Assembly (NCBI GenBank): GCA_035938175.1
Contig: DASZHD010000052.1
Span: forward strand, 59,352-123,351
Length of the DNA stretch: 64,000 nucleotides
Direction: 5' to 3'
Source of the DNA: DASRDE01 sp035938175
Lineage (GTDB): Bacteria > Vulcanimicrobiota > Vulcanimicrobiia > Vulcanimicrobiales > Vulcanimicrobiaceae
Below, piece after piece: positions 34,663 through 42,820 of this stretch. The notes under the pieces were generated by a model. That model was not told the DNA's origin and did no database searches. It was given only the letters and a program-made list of their open reading frames with translations. The position numbers and the translations under genes were made by a program. Position 1 is the stretch's first letter. Each line of letters opens with the position of its first letter.

Positions 34663-36281
34663 TGAAGCGGTTTGTGGCCCTCGCGCTGGCTGCGGTCGTC
34701 GCCGGCTGCACGCAAACAGGCGGCACCGGAAATGCGCCGAGCGGAACGCAGCCGGGAACGCTGCGCGTCGCGGTTCAGTCCGACTTCAAGAACATGAACC
34801 CGCTGCTCACGTCCAATACGACCGACGCGCTGCTCGCGCGCTTCATGTTCGAGCCGCTGCTGACGTCGGATCCCAAGGGCAATCCGCTGCCGATGCTCGC
34901 AACGCAAGTGCCCACTCCGGAGAACGGCGGGATCGGCAAGGACGGGTTGACGATCACGTATCACTTGCGGCGTGACGCCAAGTGGACCGACGGTCAGAGC
35001 GTGACTGCCGCGGACGTCAAGTTCTCGTGGCAAGCGATCATGAACGGGACCAACAACGTCATCACCCGTCACGGATACGACTACGTCTCGCGTATCGACA
35101 CGCCGAACCCGTACACCGTCGTCGTCCACCTCAAGCGCAAATTCGCGCCCTTCGTAAACACGTTTTTCGCCGACAGCGACGCCCCGTTCCCGATCGTGCC
35201 GCAGCACGTGCTCGCGAAGTACTCGAACATCAACCAGATTCCGTTCAACAACGATCCTTCGGTCAGCGACGGGCCGTTCAAATTCGTACGCTGGGTGCAC
35301 GGAGACCACGTGGAACTCGCTGCCAACCCGGGCTTCTTCATGGGCGCGCCGAAACTCAACTCCGTCGTGCTTCGCATCATTCCGGACGAGAACACCACGG
35401 TCAATCTGCTGCGCACGCACGAGATCGACTGGATGTTCGAATCGTCGATCGACAACTATCCGCAGATCAAAAACATTCGCGGCGTAAACATCGTCTGGGA
35501 CGATATAAACGGCTACGAGTACATGCAGATGAATCTCGCAAGGCCGTATTTGCAAGACCTGCGGGTGCGCCAGGCAATCGCGTACGCGATCGACAAGCAG
35601 CGTGTCGTTCAGACCTCGACGTTTGGCCAGGAGAAAATCGCCACGGCAGACCAGCCGCCGTTCCTATGGTCGTACGATCCCAACCTCCCGCAACCGGTCC
35701 AAAACGTTCAGAAAGCACGCCAATTGCTTCAAGAAGCGGGCTGGGCTCCCGGCCCGGACGGCATCATGACGAAGAACGGCGAACGGTTGCTGCTGGTCAT
35801 GGTGAGTAACAACAGCAACGTGACGCGGCGTAAGAACAGCGTGCTTATCCAAGAGATGCTGCGGCAAGCCGGCATTCAAGCGCAGATCAAATACTATACC
35901 GGCGACGTTCTGTTCGCGCCCGCCGGCGAAGGCGGCATTCTGCAATCGGGAAGCTTCGATTTGGGGCTGGTCGGGTGGAGCGCCGGCATCGATCCCGACG
36001 ACTCGACGCAGCTGACGTGCGCCAATTTAGCGCCCAACGGCTACAACTTTATGCATTACTGCAATCCGGACATGGAAGCCGCCCAACGCGACGCGCTGCT
36101 CAACTACGAGCAGGCTACGCGCAAAAAGGCGTACGCCCGGATTCAAGAACTTCAGGCGCGGGATCTTCCGTGGATAATCCTTTGGTACCAGCGCTTTGCG
36201 CAGCCGGTCAGCACGGCTTTTAAAGGTTTCGCCCCAAATCCCGCAATCGAGAATTGGAACGCGTGGCAATGGAGTATTTAG
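34662..36281 (+). CDS. Peptide/nickel-type ABC transporter substrate-binding lipoprotein (family 5)
   Basis: 539 residues. A lipobox (A-V-V-A-G-C16) makes it a lipoprotein. The body is SBP family 5: T-L-R-V-A-V-Q-S-D at the mature start, W-T-D-G-Q-S-V-T-A-A-D-V-K-F-S-W, D-G-P-F-K-F-V-R-W and L-R-V-R-Q-A-I-A-Y-A-I-D-K. Such proteins bind oligopeptides or other solutes outside the membrane for import. No permease or ATPase genes are next to it, so its partners must be elsewhere. Coupled to the EF-G-like gene. Confidence 0.92.
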   Translation: MKRFVALALAAVVAGCTQTGGTGNAPSGTQPGTLRVAVQSDFKNMNPLLTSNTTDALLARFMFEPLLTSDPKGNPLPMLATQVPTPENGGIGKDGLTITYHLRRDAKWTDGQSVTAADVKFSWQAIMNGTNNVITRHGYDYVSRIDTPNPYTVVVHLKRKFAPFVNTFFADSDAPFPIVPQHVLAKYSNINQIPFNNDPSVSDGPFKFVRWVHGDHVELAANPGFFMGAPKLNSVVLRIIPDENTTVNLLRTHEIDWMFESSIDNYPQIKNIRGVNIVWDDINGYEYMQMNLARPYLQDLRVRQAIAYAIDKQRVVQTSTFGQEKIATADQPPFLWSYDPNLPQPVQNVQKARQLLQEAGWAPGPDGIMTKNGERLLLVMVSNNSNVTRRKNSVLIQEMLRQAGIQAQIKYYTGDVLFAPAGEGGILQSGSFDLGLVGWSAGIDPDDSTQLTCANLAPNGYNFMHYCNPDMEAAQRDALLNYEQATRKKAYARIQELQARDLPWIILWYQRFAQPVSTAFKGFAPNPAIENWNAWQWSI

Positions 36282-36820
36282 GCTCGCCGGAACCGCTCGG
36301 GCGGATTCCCGATCTGACGTGGCTGCGAAAAGTCATCGTCGAACGCGCGCTCACGCGCGGCGATTACGTGCTCTCCGGCGGCGCGCGCAGCGATTACTAC
36401 ATCGATAAATTCCGCTTGTTCTCGGATCCGCAAGTGCTGCGGCGCATTGCACGTCTGTTCGTACCGATCATCGCGGAGATCAATCCCGATCTGATCGCGG
36501 GCACGGAACTCGGCGGAGTCGTCATCGCGACGGCCGTGTCGCAAATGAGCAACATTCCGCTGTTGGCTGTGCGCAAAGAGCCGAAGGGCTACGGTGCGTT
36601 TCCCGGCGAGTTCGTCGAAGGCCCATATGAGGCCGGGCAAAAAGTGCTGCTGATTGAGGACATCGTCAGCAGCGGACGCGAGCTGATGATGGCAAAAGCG
36701 CGGTTGGAGGAGTTGAATCTTCGCGTAACGTGCTGCGCCGTCGTTAGCCGCGGGCTCGCGCCGGTACGTTCGCTGATCCAGTTTTCGCTGCCGCGGGGGC
36801 ACGCAAAGACCGACAACTAA
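36269..36820 (+). CDS. pyrE: Orotate phosphoribosyltransferase
   Basis: 183 residues from the ATG at 36269, overlapping the lipoprotein stop by 13 nt; a GTG at 36263 and a TTG at 36254 are alternatives. The PRPP-binding motif is V-L-L-I-E-D-I-V-S-S-G, with S-G-G-A-R-S-D-Y-Y-I-D near 36 and V-R-K-E-P-K-G-Y-G near 101, all typical of OPRTases. It makes orotidine 5'-phosphate in pyrimidine synthesis. No other pyr genes are present. Confidence 0.9.
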   Translation: MEYLGSPEPLGRIPDLTWLRKVIVERALTRGDYVLSGGARSDYYIDKFRLFSDPQVLRRIARLFVPIIAEINPDLIAGTELGGVVIATAVSQMSNIPLLAVRKEPKGYGAFPGEFVEGPYEAGQKVLLIEDIVSSGRELMMAKARLEELNLRVTCCAVVSRGLAPVRSLIQFSLPRGHAKTDN

Positions 36821-36826
36821 TTCCCC

Positions 36827-36928
36827 TTGTCATCCTGAGGTATCGAAGGACCCTGAGGAATCGAAGGGACAGCGCATCGCAATACGCCCCTCGATACCTC
36901 GGGGTGGTTCGATTCCTCACCATGACAA
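36827..36928. repeat. Inverted pair of the dispersed 47-bp repeat
   Basis: Two copies of the repeat also seen at 63.4-64 kb face each other (36827-36868 and 36887-36928) around an 18-base spacer, between the convergent pyrE and MBL genes. The pair could fold into a long hairpin and may end transcription from both sides. Confidence 0.8.
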
Positions 36929-36939
36929 ACGCGCGTTCG

Positions 36940-37716
36940 TCAAAGCGTGATGCACCAGCCGTCTTCGGCCACGGTTACCGTCCCGTCGAAACGCGCCGAC
37001 GCCGCCGCCGCCAAAACGTCCGGTTCGGCCCCGTCGCCGTAGTGCGTCAAGACGAGATGCTTCACGCCCGCGCGTGCGGCCATCTCCGCGGCTTCGCTCG
37101 CGTTGGAGTGTCCGCGTGGTTCGCGGTCGACCTCAGTCGCCCCCAGCGCGCATTCGCACAGAAAAACATCCGAGCCGCGCGCCAACTCTACGACTGCGTC
37201 GCACGGGGCAGTATCCGACGAGTACGTAACCGCCGCGCGCCCGTCGCTCACCCTAATCGCGTACGCTTCGATATAGTGCCGAGCCGCGGCAAACGCGAGC
37301 TGCAATCCGCCGATCCGCAGCTCGCCGCGCGGATCGTATTCGACGACGTTCATCGAACGCGCAAAGAAACGCTCGTGCTCGGACGACGCTGTGGCGAGGG
37401 CAAGTTTTTGCATTCTGCTCGCCTCGCCCGCCGGTATGAACACGTCGAGCATCTTCGGGTCCTCGGACGCGAATGCGCGAAGATAGCGCAACGGAACCAA
37501 ATCGAACACGTGATCCGGATGAAAGTGCGAGATGACGACCGCATCGAGACGCAGCGGATCGAGGTAGCGCCGCAGACTTTGCAACGATCCCGTACCGCAG
37601 TCTACGATTACGCGCGTTTGAGCAGTTTCCAGTAAGTAACAGCTGCACGCACTGCCCGCACGCGGTACCGCCGAGCTGGACCCGATGACGCGTAGCCTCA
37701 GGGGGCCTGCCGTCAG
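36940..37716 (-). CDS. MBL-fold (RNase Z/beta-lactamase-like) hydrolase, CTG start
   Basis: 258 residues. The metal motif is H64-F-H66-P-D68-H69, with S-S-D-T-A near 159, G-H-S-N-A-S-E-A near 203 and L-T-H-Y-G-D-G near 223, an RNase Z or phosphodiesterase-like set. The first strand (L-R-V-I-G-S-S-S) begins six codons after a CTG that overlaps the peroxiredoxin stop as CTGA; no ATG, GTG or TTG is available before that strand. Substrate is unknown. Confidence 0.82.
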   Translation of the reverse strand: MTAGPLRLRVIGSSSAVPRAGSACSCYLLETAQTRVIVDCGTGSLQSLRRYLDPLRLDAVVISHFHPDHVFDLVPLRYLRAFASEDPKMLDVFIPAGEASRMQKLALATASSEHERFFARSMNVVEYDPRGELRIGGLQLAFAAARHYIEAYAIRVSDGRAAVTYSSDTAPCDAVVELARGSDVFLCECALGATEVDREPRGHSNASEAAEMAARAGVKHLVLTHYGDGAEPDVLAAAASARFDGTVTVAEDGWCITL

Positions 37717-38168
37717 GTCAGCGATGCGTACACATCCTCCGCGTGCCCGTCGACTTTTACTTTCGGCCACACCTTCACAATCGTGCCGGCCGGATCGATC
37801 AGAAACGTCGAACGCGTGATACCTTTGAGGATCTTGCCGTACATATTCTTGTCGCTGATCACTCCGAACGCATTGCACAGTTTCGCGTCGACGTCGGCGA
37901 GCAGCGCGAACGGAATGCCGTATTTTTCTTTGAATTTCTTGTGGGACGCAACGGAGTCTTTACTGACGCCGACGATTTGCACGCCCTTTTTGGTGAAGCG
38001 CGCGTAGGCGTCGCGGAACTGCGACGCTTCGTTCGTTCAGCCGGGTGTGTCGTCTTTGGGATAAAACCACAACACGAGCGGTTTACCGGCAAACTGCGCG
38101 GTGTCGACCTCGCGGCCGGTGTCATCGAGCACCGTCACGCGGGGCATGGCTGCTCCGGCTTGCAGCAT
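37713..38168 (-). CDS. Bcp/PrxQ-type peroxiredoxin, probable selenoprotein (in-frame TGA at the active site)
   Basis: 151 residues read through an in-frame TGA at 38039-38037 (residue 44). Before it: F-Y-P-K-D-D-T-P-G; after it: T-N-E-A-S-Q-F-R-D, so the TGA sits exactly where the family has its peroxidatic Cys (P-G-C-T). Both halves are in one frame and intact. A perfect 7-bp hairpin with loop AGTTCC starts nine bases after the TGA. This strongly suggests selenocysteine. The usual resolving Cys five residues on is Ser, so it is a 1-Sec type. It would reduce peroxides with thioredoxin-like help. ATG has GAGGAGG upstream. Confidence 0.82.
38008..38027 (-). promoter_or_regulatory. SECIS-like hairpin
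   Basis: On the minus strand GCGTCGC (38027-38021), loop AGTTCC (38020-38015), GCGACGC (38014-38008). The loop begins 16 bases after the TGA, has G as its second base, and the stem is perfect, within the limits described for bacterial SECIS elements read by SelB. Confidence 0.7.
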
Positions 38169-38185
38169 GAAAGCCTCCTCTCCGG

Positions 38186-39844
38186 TCAGGCTCGAAATTT
38201 CGAAAGCGGCACGATGTCCAAAAGACGATCGTCCGGCTGCATTTCGACGTAATCGTGCAGCGGCGCGAGCTTTCCTTCCCGCCAAAGAAACAGCGGAATT
38301 CCACCCGCGCGCGGCATATGCATGCCCGCGGCACGTTCGCCGATGTTGAACGTTTCGGAGGCCAGCGTTACGCGGCCGCGGCTCGCGGGAAATCTGGCAA
38401 GCCCCGCAAACGCCGGTGCAGTAAGATCCGTCGCCGAAAATGATTTAGCGATCCGGAAATTCCGCGAGACCGAGCGTGAAAATTCCGGATCTTGAATCCG
38501 CATCACCACCGGAAGATTCGGACTGTACGCAAGCGCGCCGAGCGCCGCTTCTAAATTCGCCGTGTCGCTGTCGGTAACGGCAATCAAACTTTGCGCCTGA
38601 AGGAGATCGCAGAAGCCGAGCGTTTCGTCATCCGTGGCATCGGAAGCCAGCAGCTCGATTCGCCGCGTCCGTGCGTGTTCCAGGACGATTGCGTTGGGCC
38701 GCGGCTCGATAACGACAACGCGCTGCTCCATGTCCAGTAAGAATTCGATTACCCGCGAACCGACGTTACCGGCGCCGCAGACGATCACGTGGTCCTCGGC
38801 GTGAATGTGCCGCAATCCGCGAAGGGCCGTTTCTTGCGCGCGGTTCAGCATCGCCGCGATGGTTGCAATGAACACGCCGCCGATCGTGACGCCTACGCCC
38901 ATCACACCTATTGCGATCGCATACGCGGGCCATGCAGCGTGACGCGTGAACGGCGTGATGTCGCCGTAGCCAACCGTGAACATCGTAGCGGCAACGAAGT
39001 AGAGCGATTCGATCGCCGTCAAATGCATCGCAAAAACGAAATATGCCGTCGCGCCCAAATACAATATCGTCCCGACGGCAAAGGTATACAGCAACAGCGG
39101 CTCGAGCCGTGCGGCGGCGCGCACGACATCCCGAATGGAGGTTCGCGCGCGCGGACGCGCCGGTTTGGCACGCCGGCCGGGACGGCGCGCCAAGGAACGC
39201 CCGAGGGCGCGAATCGTTCCGCAAACGCTGAGGCGATCGTCCGGCGAAATCCGCTCGTCCGGCGCGGGCCGAATTCGCTCGTTCACCGCAACAATGCGTA
39301 CGTCGAGCCGGTGCTCGGCTTCGGAAACCGAACAGCCATCCAGGCCGAACTCGTGCGCGCTCCGCTCCGAAAATCCCAGTAGCGTACCTTCCGCGGACGG
39401 AAACTGGACGGCGTACAAACACGATGCGTCGATGGCAGCGGCAGCAAATGTTGCCGCTGCGTGCGTCGCGGGCGAAAGCGCGGCGCAGTTGGGCAAATTT
39501 TGCTCGATCTTGCGCCCTAATCGCCGGTTGAATTGACGCAGGACGACACGGATCGAGGGATTCAAATCGCGCGCCTTCAATGCAACTTGCAGATTCAGCC
39601 GATCGTCGTCGCAGACCGGAATGATGCACGTCGCCGTTCGCGCGCCGACCGTTTCGAGCGCGTCGGAGTCGTTGGGATCCACGCTTGCAAACGCCGCGCC
39701 CGTGCGCTCCACGCGCAAGGCGAATTCGGCGCCGGACGGCCACACGACGACGACGTCATGGCCCTGCGTGGCGCACAGCTCCTCGCATACGCGGAGTGCA
39801 AGGTCATTCGGTCCCACCACAATAATGAGAGGCAGCGACGCCAT
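38186..39844 (-). CDS. Potassium channel with two RCK (TrkA-N) domains
   Basis: 552 residues. Order: an N-terminal Rossmann RCK domain (1-140) with TrkA-C-like strands to about 215, a basic linker (218-238), a two-helix ion-channel module (about 250-272 and 303-332) with selectivity filter T-V-G-Y-G-D (290-295), then a second RCK domain with V-I-V-C-G-A-G-N-V-G (353-362). Having RCK domains on both sides of the pore is uncommon; most bacterial channels carry them only after the pore. It should conduct K+ and sense nucleotide or ions. The first codon shares CATG with the divergent methyltransferase. Confidence 0.9.
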   Translation of the reverse strand: MASLPLIIVVGPNDLALRVCEELCATQGHDVVVVWPSGAEFALRVERTGAAFASVDPNDSDALETVGARTATCIIPVCDDDRLNLQVALKARDLNPSIRVVLRQFNRRLGRKIEQNLPNCAALSPATHAAATFAAAAIDASCLYAVQFPSAEGTLLGFSERSAHEFGLDGCSVSEAEHRLDVRIVAVNERIRPAPDERISPDDRLSVCGTIRALGRSLARRPGRRAKPARPRARTSIRDVVRAAARLEPLLLYTFAVGTILYLGATAYFVFAMHLTAIESLYFVAATMFTVGYGDITPFTRHAAWPAYAIAIGVMGVGVTIGGVFIATIAAMLNRAQETALRGLRHIHAEDHVIVCGAGNVGSRVIEFLLDMEQRVVVIEPRPNAIVLEHARTRRIELLASDATDDETLGFCDLLQAQSLIAVTDSDTANLEAALGALAYSPNLPVVMRIQDPEFSRSVSRNFRIAKSFSATDLTAPAFAGLARFPASRGRVTLASETFNIGERAAGMHMPRAGGIPLFLWREGKLAPLHDYVEMQPDDRLLDIVPLSKFRA

Positions 39845-40418
39845 GAGTCACAATTCGCCGGACCGCGAAGAGCTCCGTCCGCATCCGCTTGCGGTTTCGT
39901 TGATCGAACGGCTGAAATCCGCGAGCGGCGCGCGAATTCTTGAAATCGGAGCGGGTAGCGGACGCAACCGCAAGGCGCTGTTGGCCGCGGGTTTCGCCGT
40001 GGATTCCTTTGCAGAGCCGCCGGAAATCGACGAGCTATTCGATGCTGCGATTACGACGCACGCACTGCTGCACGGCACGCGCGAGAGCGTTGCGGAGGCA
40101 GTCGAACGCATTGGGCTCGCGCTGCATCACGGCGCGCCGTTCTATGCAACGTTTGCGTCCGTGCGCGACGCGCGTTACGGCGAAGGCAAGATGATCGCAG
40201 CGCACGCGTACGCTGCCGAAACGGGCGAGGAAGCCGGAGTCGCTCACGCGTACTTCGACGAGCCGGCGCTGCGCAAAATCGTTGAACGTTCGTTCGACGT
40301 GGAATCGCTGGAAGAACGTCCCGTGGACGCGATCGTAGGGCGCTGGGCGCACTCCGGCACGCCGCGCGGCCGCGTGCATTTTTTCCTAGTAGCGCACAAG
40401 CGACGGATCGACTTGTAA
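39843..40418 (+). CDS. SAM-dependent methyltransferase
   Basis: 191 residues. The SAM loop is I-L-E-I-G-A-G-S-G near 33; the rest follows the class I fold (F-D-A-A-I-T-T-H-A-L-L-H, then a beta-hairpin end). Substrate unknown. Its last 33 bases overlap the end of the convergent rhodanese gene. Confidence 0.8.
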   Translation: MSHNSPDREELRPHPLAVSLIERLKSASGARILEIGAGSGRNRKALLAAGFAVDSFAEPPEIDELFDAAITTHALLHGTRESVAEAVERIGLALHHGAPFYATFASVRDARYGEGKMIAAHAYAAETGEEAGVAHAYFDEPALRKIVERSFDVESLEERPVDAIVGRWAHSGTPRGRVHFFLVAHKRRIDL

Positions 40419-40703
40419 CGCGTATTCGTCGATACCGCCTTCGACGTTATGCACGTTGGTGAATCCGCGCTGAGCCAGGAACGTGGCCACGCGCTCGCTT
40501 CTGCCGCCGTAATGACAAAGAACGGCGATCTCCGCCGACTTGTCGAGTTCGTTCACGCGCGCCGGAAGTTGCGTCATGGGTATATGCGTCGAACCCGGAA
40601 GCGCCGCGATTTGCACTTCACGCGGCTCGCGAACGTCGAGCAAGATGAAATCGCGGTTGCTCGCAATCCATTGCGCGAGCTCCCGGACCGAAAGTTCATG
40701 CAT
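40386..40703 (-). CDS. Rhodanese-domain sulfurtransferase
   Basis: 105 residues, one rhodanese domain. Active Cys63 in V-L-C-H-Y-G-G-R-S and the L-L-D-V-R-E-P-R-E motif are intact. It follows thiG by 4 nt, so it may supply sulfur for the ThiS thiocarboxylate, as rhodaneses do in other thiazole pathways. Confidence 0.9.
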   Translation of the reverse strand: MHELSVRELAQWIASNRDFILLDVREPREVQIAALPGSTHIPMTQLPARVNELDKSAEIAVLCHYGGRSERVATFLAQRGFTNVHNVEGGIDEYALQVDPSLVRY

Positions 40704-40707
40704 CGCG

Positions 40708-41490
40708 CTACGGTTCGTGAACGGCGATCAGATCCTGCATCGGGCTTGATGCATTCGCATAGAGGCGTTTAGGCATTCGGCCCGACAGGTACGCCAGCCG
40801 GCCGGCCTCGACCGCAAGTTTCATGGCACGGGCCATAGCGGCGGGATCGGCAGCAGCCGCAATACCGGTGTTCATCAACACCGCATCGGCGCCGATTTCC
40901 ATGGCCACCGCCGCATCGCTCGCGGTCCCCACGCCGGCGTCCACGATCACGGGAACGTTCGCGCGCTCTTTGATGATGCGAATGGAATAGGGATTGCACA
41001 CGCCTAAACCGCTGCCGATCGGTGCCGCGAGCGGCATCACCGCCGCGCACCCTTCTTCCTCCAGCTGTTTGCACGCGACCGGATCGTCGGCGATGTACGG
41101 AAGCACCGTGAAGCCCTCTTTGACCAGCTGAGACGCGGCGGCGATCGTTTCGCGCGTGTCGGGATACAGCGTCTGCGGGTCGCCGATTACTTCGAGCTTG
41201 ATCAAATCGGTGTCGAGCAGCTCTCGCGCAAGCTGCGCGGTGAGTACGGCTTCTTTTGCGGTATAGCAGCCGGCGGTATTCGGCAGAATGCGATACTTGG
41301 CGCGATCGATGTAGTCGAGGAGCGTCTTGCCGCTTCGATCGTCCAAATTGATGCGGCGGATTGCGACCGTCACCATTTCGGCGCCGCTCGCGGCATGGCA
41401 CGCCTGCATCACTTCCGGTGAGGAATACTTGCCGGTCCCGACAATGAGCCGGGACCCGATTTCGTACGGGCCGATTTTTAAGGGATCCAC
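40708..41490 (-). CDS. thiG: Thiazole synthase ThiG
   Basis: 260 residues. The Schiff-base Lys98 lies in L-I-K-L-E-V-I-G-D, with T-G-K-Y near 19 and D-A-G-V-G-T near 183. It builds the thiamine thiazole from deoxyxylulose phosphate, dehydroglycine and ThiS thiocarboxylate. It follows thiS by 3 nt. Confidence 0.95.
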   Translation of the reverse strand: MDPLKIGPYEIGSRLIVGTGKYSSPEVMQACHAASGAEMVTVAIRRINLDDRSGKTLLDYIDRAKYRILPNTAGCYTAKEAVLTAQLARELLDTDLIKLEVIGDPQTLYPDTRETIAAASQLVKEGFTVLPYIADDPVACKQLEEEGCAAVMPLAAPIGSGLGVCNPYSIRIIKERANVPVIVDAGVGTASDAAVAMEIGADAVLMNTGIAAAADPAAMARAMKLAVEAGRLAYLSGRMPKRLYANASSPMQDLIAVHEP

Positions 41491-41493
41491 CTG

Positions 41494-41694
41494 TTAGCCT
41501 CCGGCTACTGCTTTGATGATTTCTATGCGGTCGCCGTCTTCGACCGGTTCTTGAGCGAGAGCAGACCCGCGCACGACGCGGTCGTTCTTGGCCACGGCAA
41601 CGCCGGTTCGCGGAGTCTCGAAGCGGTCGAGCAACTCCGCCACGGTCAAACCGTCGGGGAGGTCGTACTGCTTACCGTTGATGCACGCTCTCAC
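41494..41694 (-). CDS. thiS: Sulfur carrier protein ThiS
   Basis: 66 residues ending in the required Gly-Gly (A-V-A-G-G). Ubiquitin-like fold. It carries the sulfur as a thiocarboxylate after adenylation by ThiF, which is not in this window. It overlaps the end of thiO by 23 nt. Confidence 0.93.
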   Translation of the reverse strand: MRACINGKQYDLPDGLTVAELLDRFETPRTGVAVAKNDRVVRGSALAQEPVEDGDRIEIIKAVAGG

Positions 41695-42820
41695 GCGACT
41701 CCCTTCGACGTTCGAGCGAAAAATCCGAGATACCGTCGCCCCGGCCGATTTCTATCATGTCGGCCAGCATTCGCGCGGTGGCGGGCGCCAACAAAATACC
41801 ATTGCGGTAGTGGCCGGCGGCCAAGAAGTAGCCGGTGAGCGAGGTGGGGCCAAGGAACGGACGCTCGTCGGGAGTTCCAGGGCGAAGGCCCGCCCACGCC
41901 TCGCTCACAGTAAAATCGCGCAGCGAAGGTGCTGCTGTGACAGCAGATTGCAAAAGTGTATGAATTCCGCCGGCCGTGACCCGGGAATCGTATCCCGCAT
42001 TCTCCGCCGTCGCACCGACGAGCAACCTACCGTCTTGTCGTGGAACGAAGTAACCGCCGGGTATCCAGGTCGTGCGCCGAACGAATCCGACCGGAATTTC
42101 GATTGCGAGCATCTGTCCTTTGACGGGATGAATCGGCGGAATGCATTCTTGGGGGACGCCCGCAACGCGTGAAGCCCACGCCCCGGCCGCATTCACAATA
42201 GCAGCCGCCGGGAAAAAGCCGCGATCCGTCCGCACGCCCAAAACGCGCCGAGGATCGCATTCGATCAATAGCGATTCGACGCCGGTTTGAATACGAACGC
42301 CTTGCGTTTCGCATGCCGCGATCAACGCGCGGCCCAGCCGGCGGTTGTCCACTTGCCCTTCACCATGAACGAGCAGCGCACCGGCGACGGTGCGCGACAG
42401 CGCGGGCTCGGCCGCCAGCGTGCGTTCGCGATCCAGAAGCGTTGCCTCGCGGCCGCCTTCTGCGAGCTCTCGCGCGCGGCGCTGCAAGCGCTCGTAGTGC
42501 TCTTGTGTGTACGCGGCATCGACGACGCCGTCGAGCTTGAGGTGCGGGTCGATTCCGGACGCATTAGTAATCGTCTGTGCGAACGACGGAAACAGCGAAA
42601 GCGAGGATTCGCACAATCGCTGCAGTGGTTCGTCCGGAATGCGCTCGGTGTAGGGCGCCAGCATTCCGGCTGCGGCCCACGAAGCGGCTTTTGCCGGCTC
42701 GCCGGTGTCGAAGACCCGCACGTGCGCACCGCGCGAGGCCAGCTCGAACGCAACCGAAAGACCGATGATGCCGGCACCGACAATCGCCACGTCGCCCCCC
42801 GGCTCGTGACTCACATTCAC
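41672..42820 (-). CDS. thiO: Glycine oxidase ThiO
   Basis: 382 residues. FAD-binding G-A-G-I-I-G-L (15-21), a conserved W-A-A-A-G-M-L near 48 and the closing H-Y-R-N-G-I-L-L-A-P loop mark the DAO-family glycine oxidase. It makes the dehydroglycine used by ThiG with O2. It starts at a GTG overlapping the upstream protease stop (GTGA) and is first of thiO-thiS-thiG-rhodanese. Confidence 0.92.
   Translation of the reverse strand: MNVSHEPGGDVAIVGAGIIGLSVAFELASRGAHVRVFDTGEPAKAASWAAAGMLAPYTERIPDEPLQRLCESSLSLFPSFAQTITNASGIDPHLKLDGVVDAAYTQEHYERLQRRARELAEGGREATLLDRERTLAAEPALSRTVAGALLVHGEGQVDNRRLGRALIAACETQGVRIQTGVESLLIECDPRRVLGVRTDRGFFPAAAIVNAAGAWASRVAGVPQECIPPIHPVKGQMLAIEIPVGFVRRTTWIPGGYFVPRQDGRLLVGATAENAGYDSRVTAGGIHTLLQSAVTAAPSLRDFTVSEAWAGLRPGTPDERPFLGPTSLTGYFLAAGHYRNGILLAPATARMLADMIEIGRGDGISDFSLERRRESRESVHQR

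Noticed and set aside
37713..38168. Peroxiredoxin as a frameshifted or nonsense pseudogene
   Set aside because: Both halves are in the same frame, the only lesion is a TGA at the catalytic codon, and a SECIS-like hairpin follows at the right distance. A simple TGC-to-TGA read error cannot be excluded.
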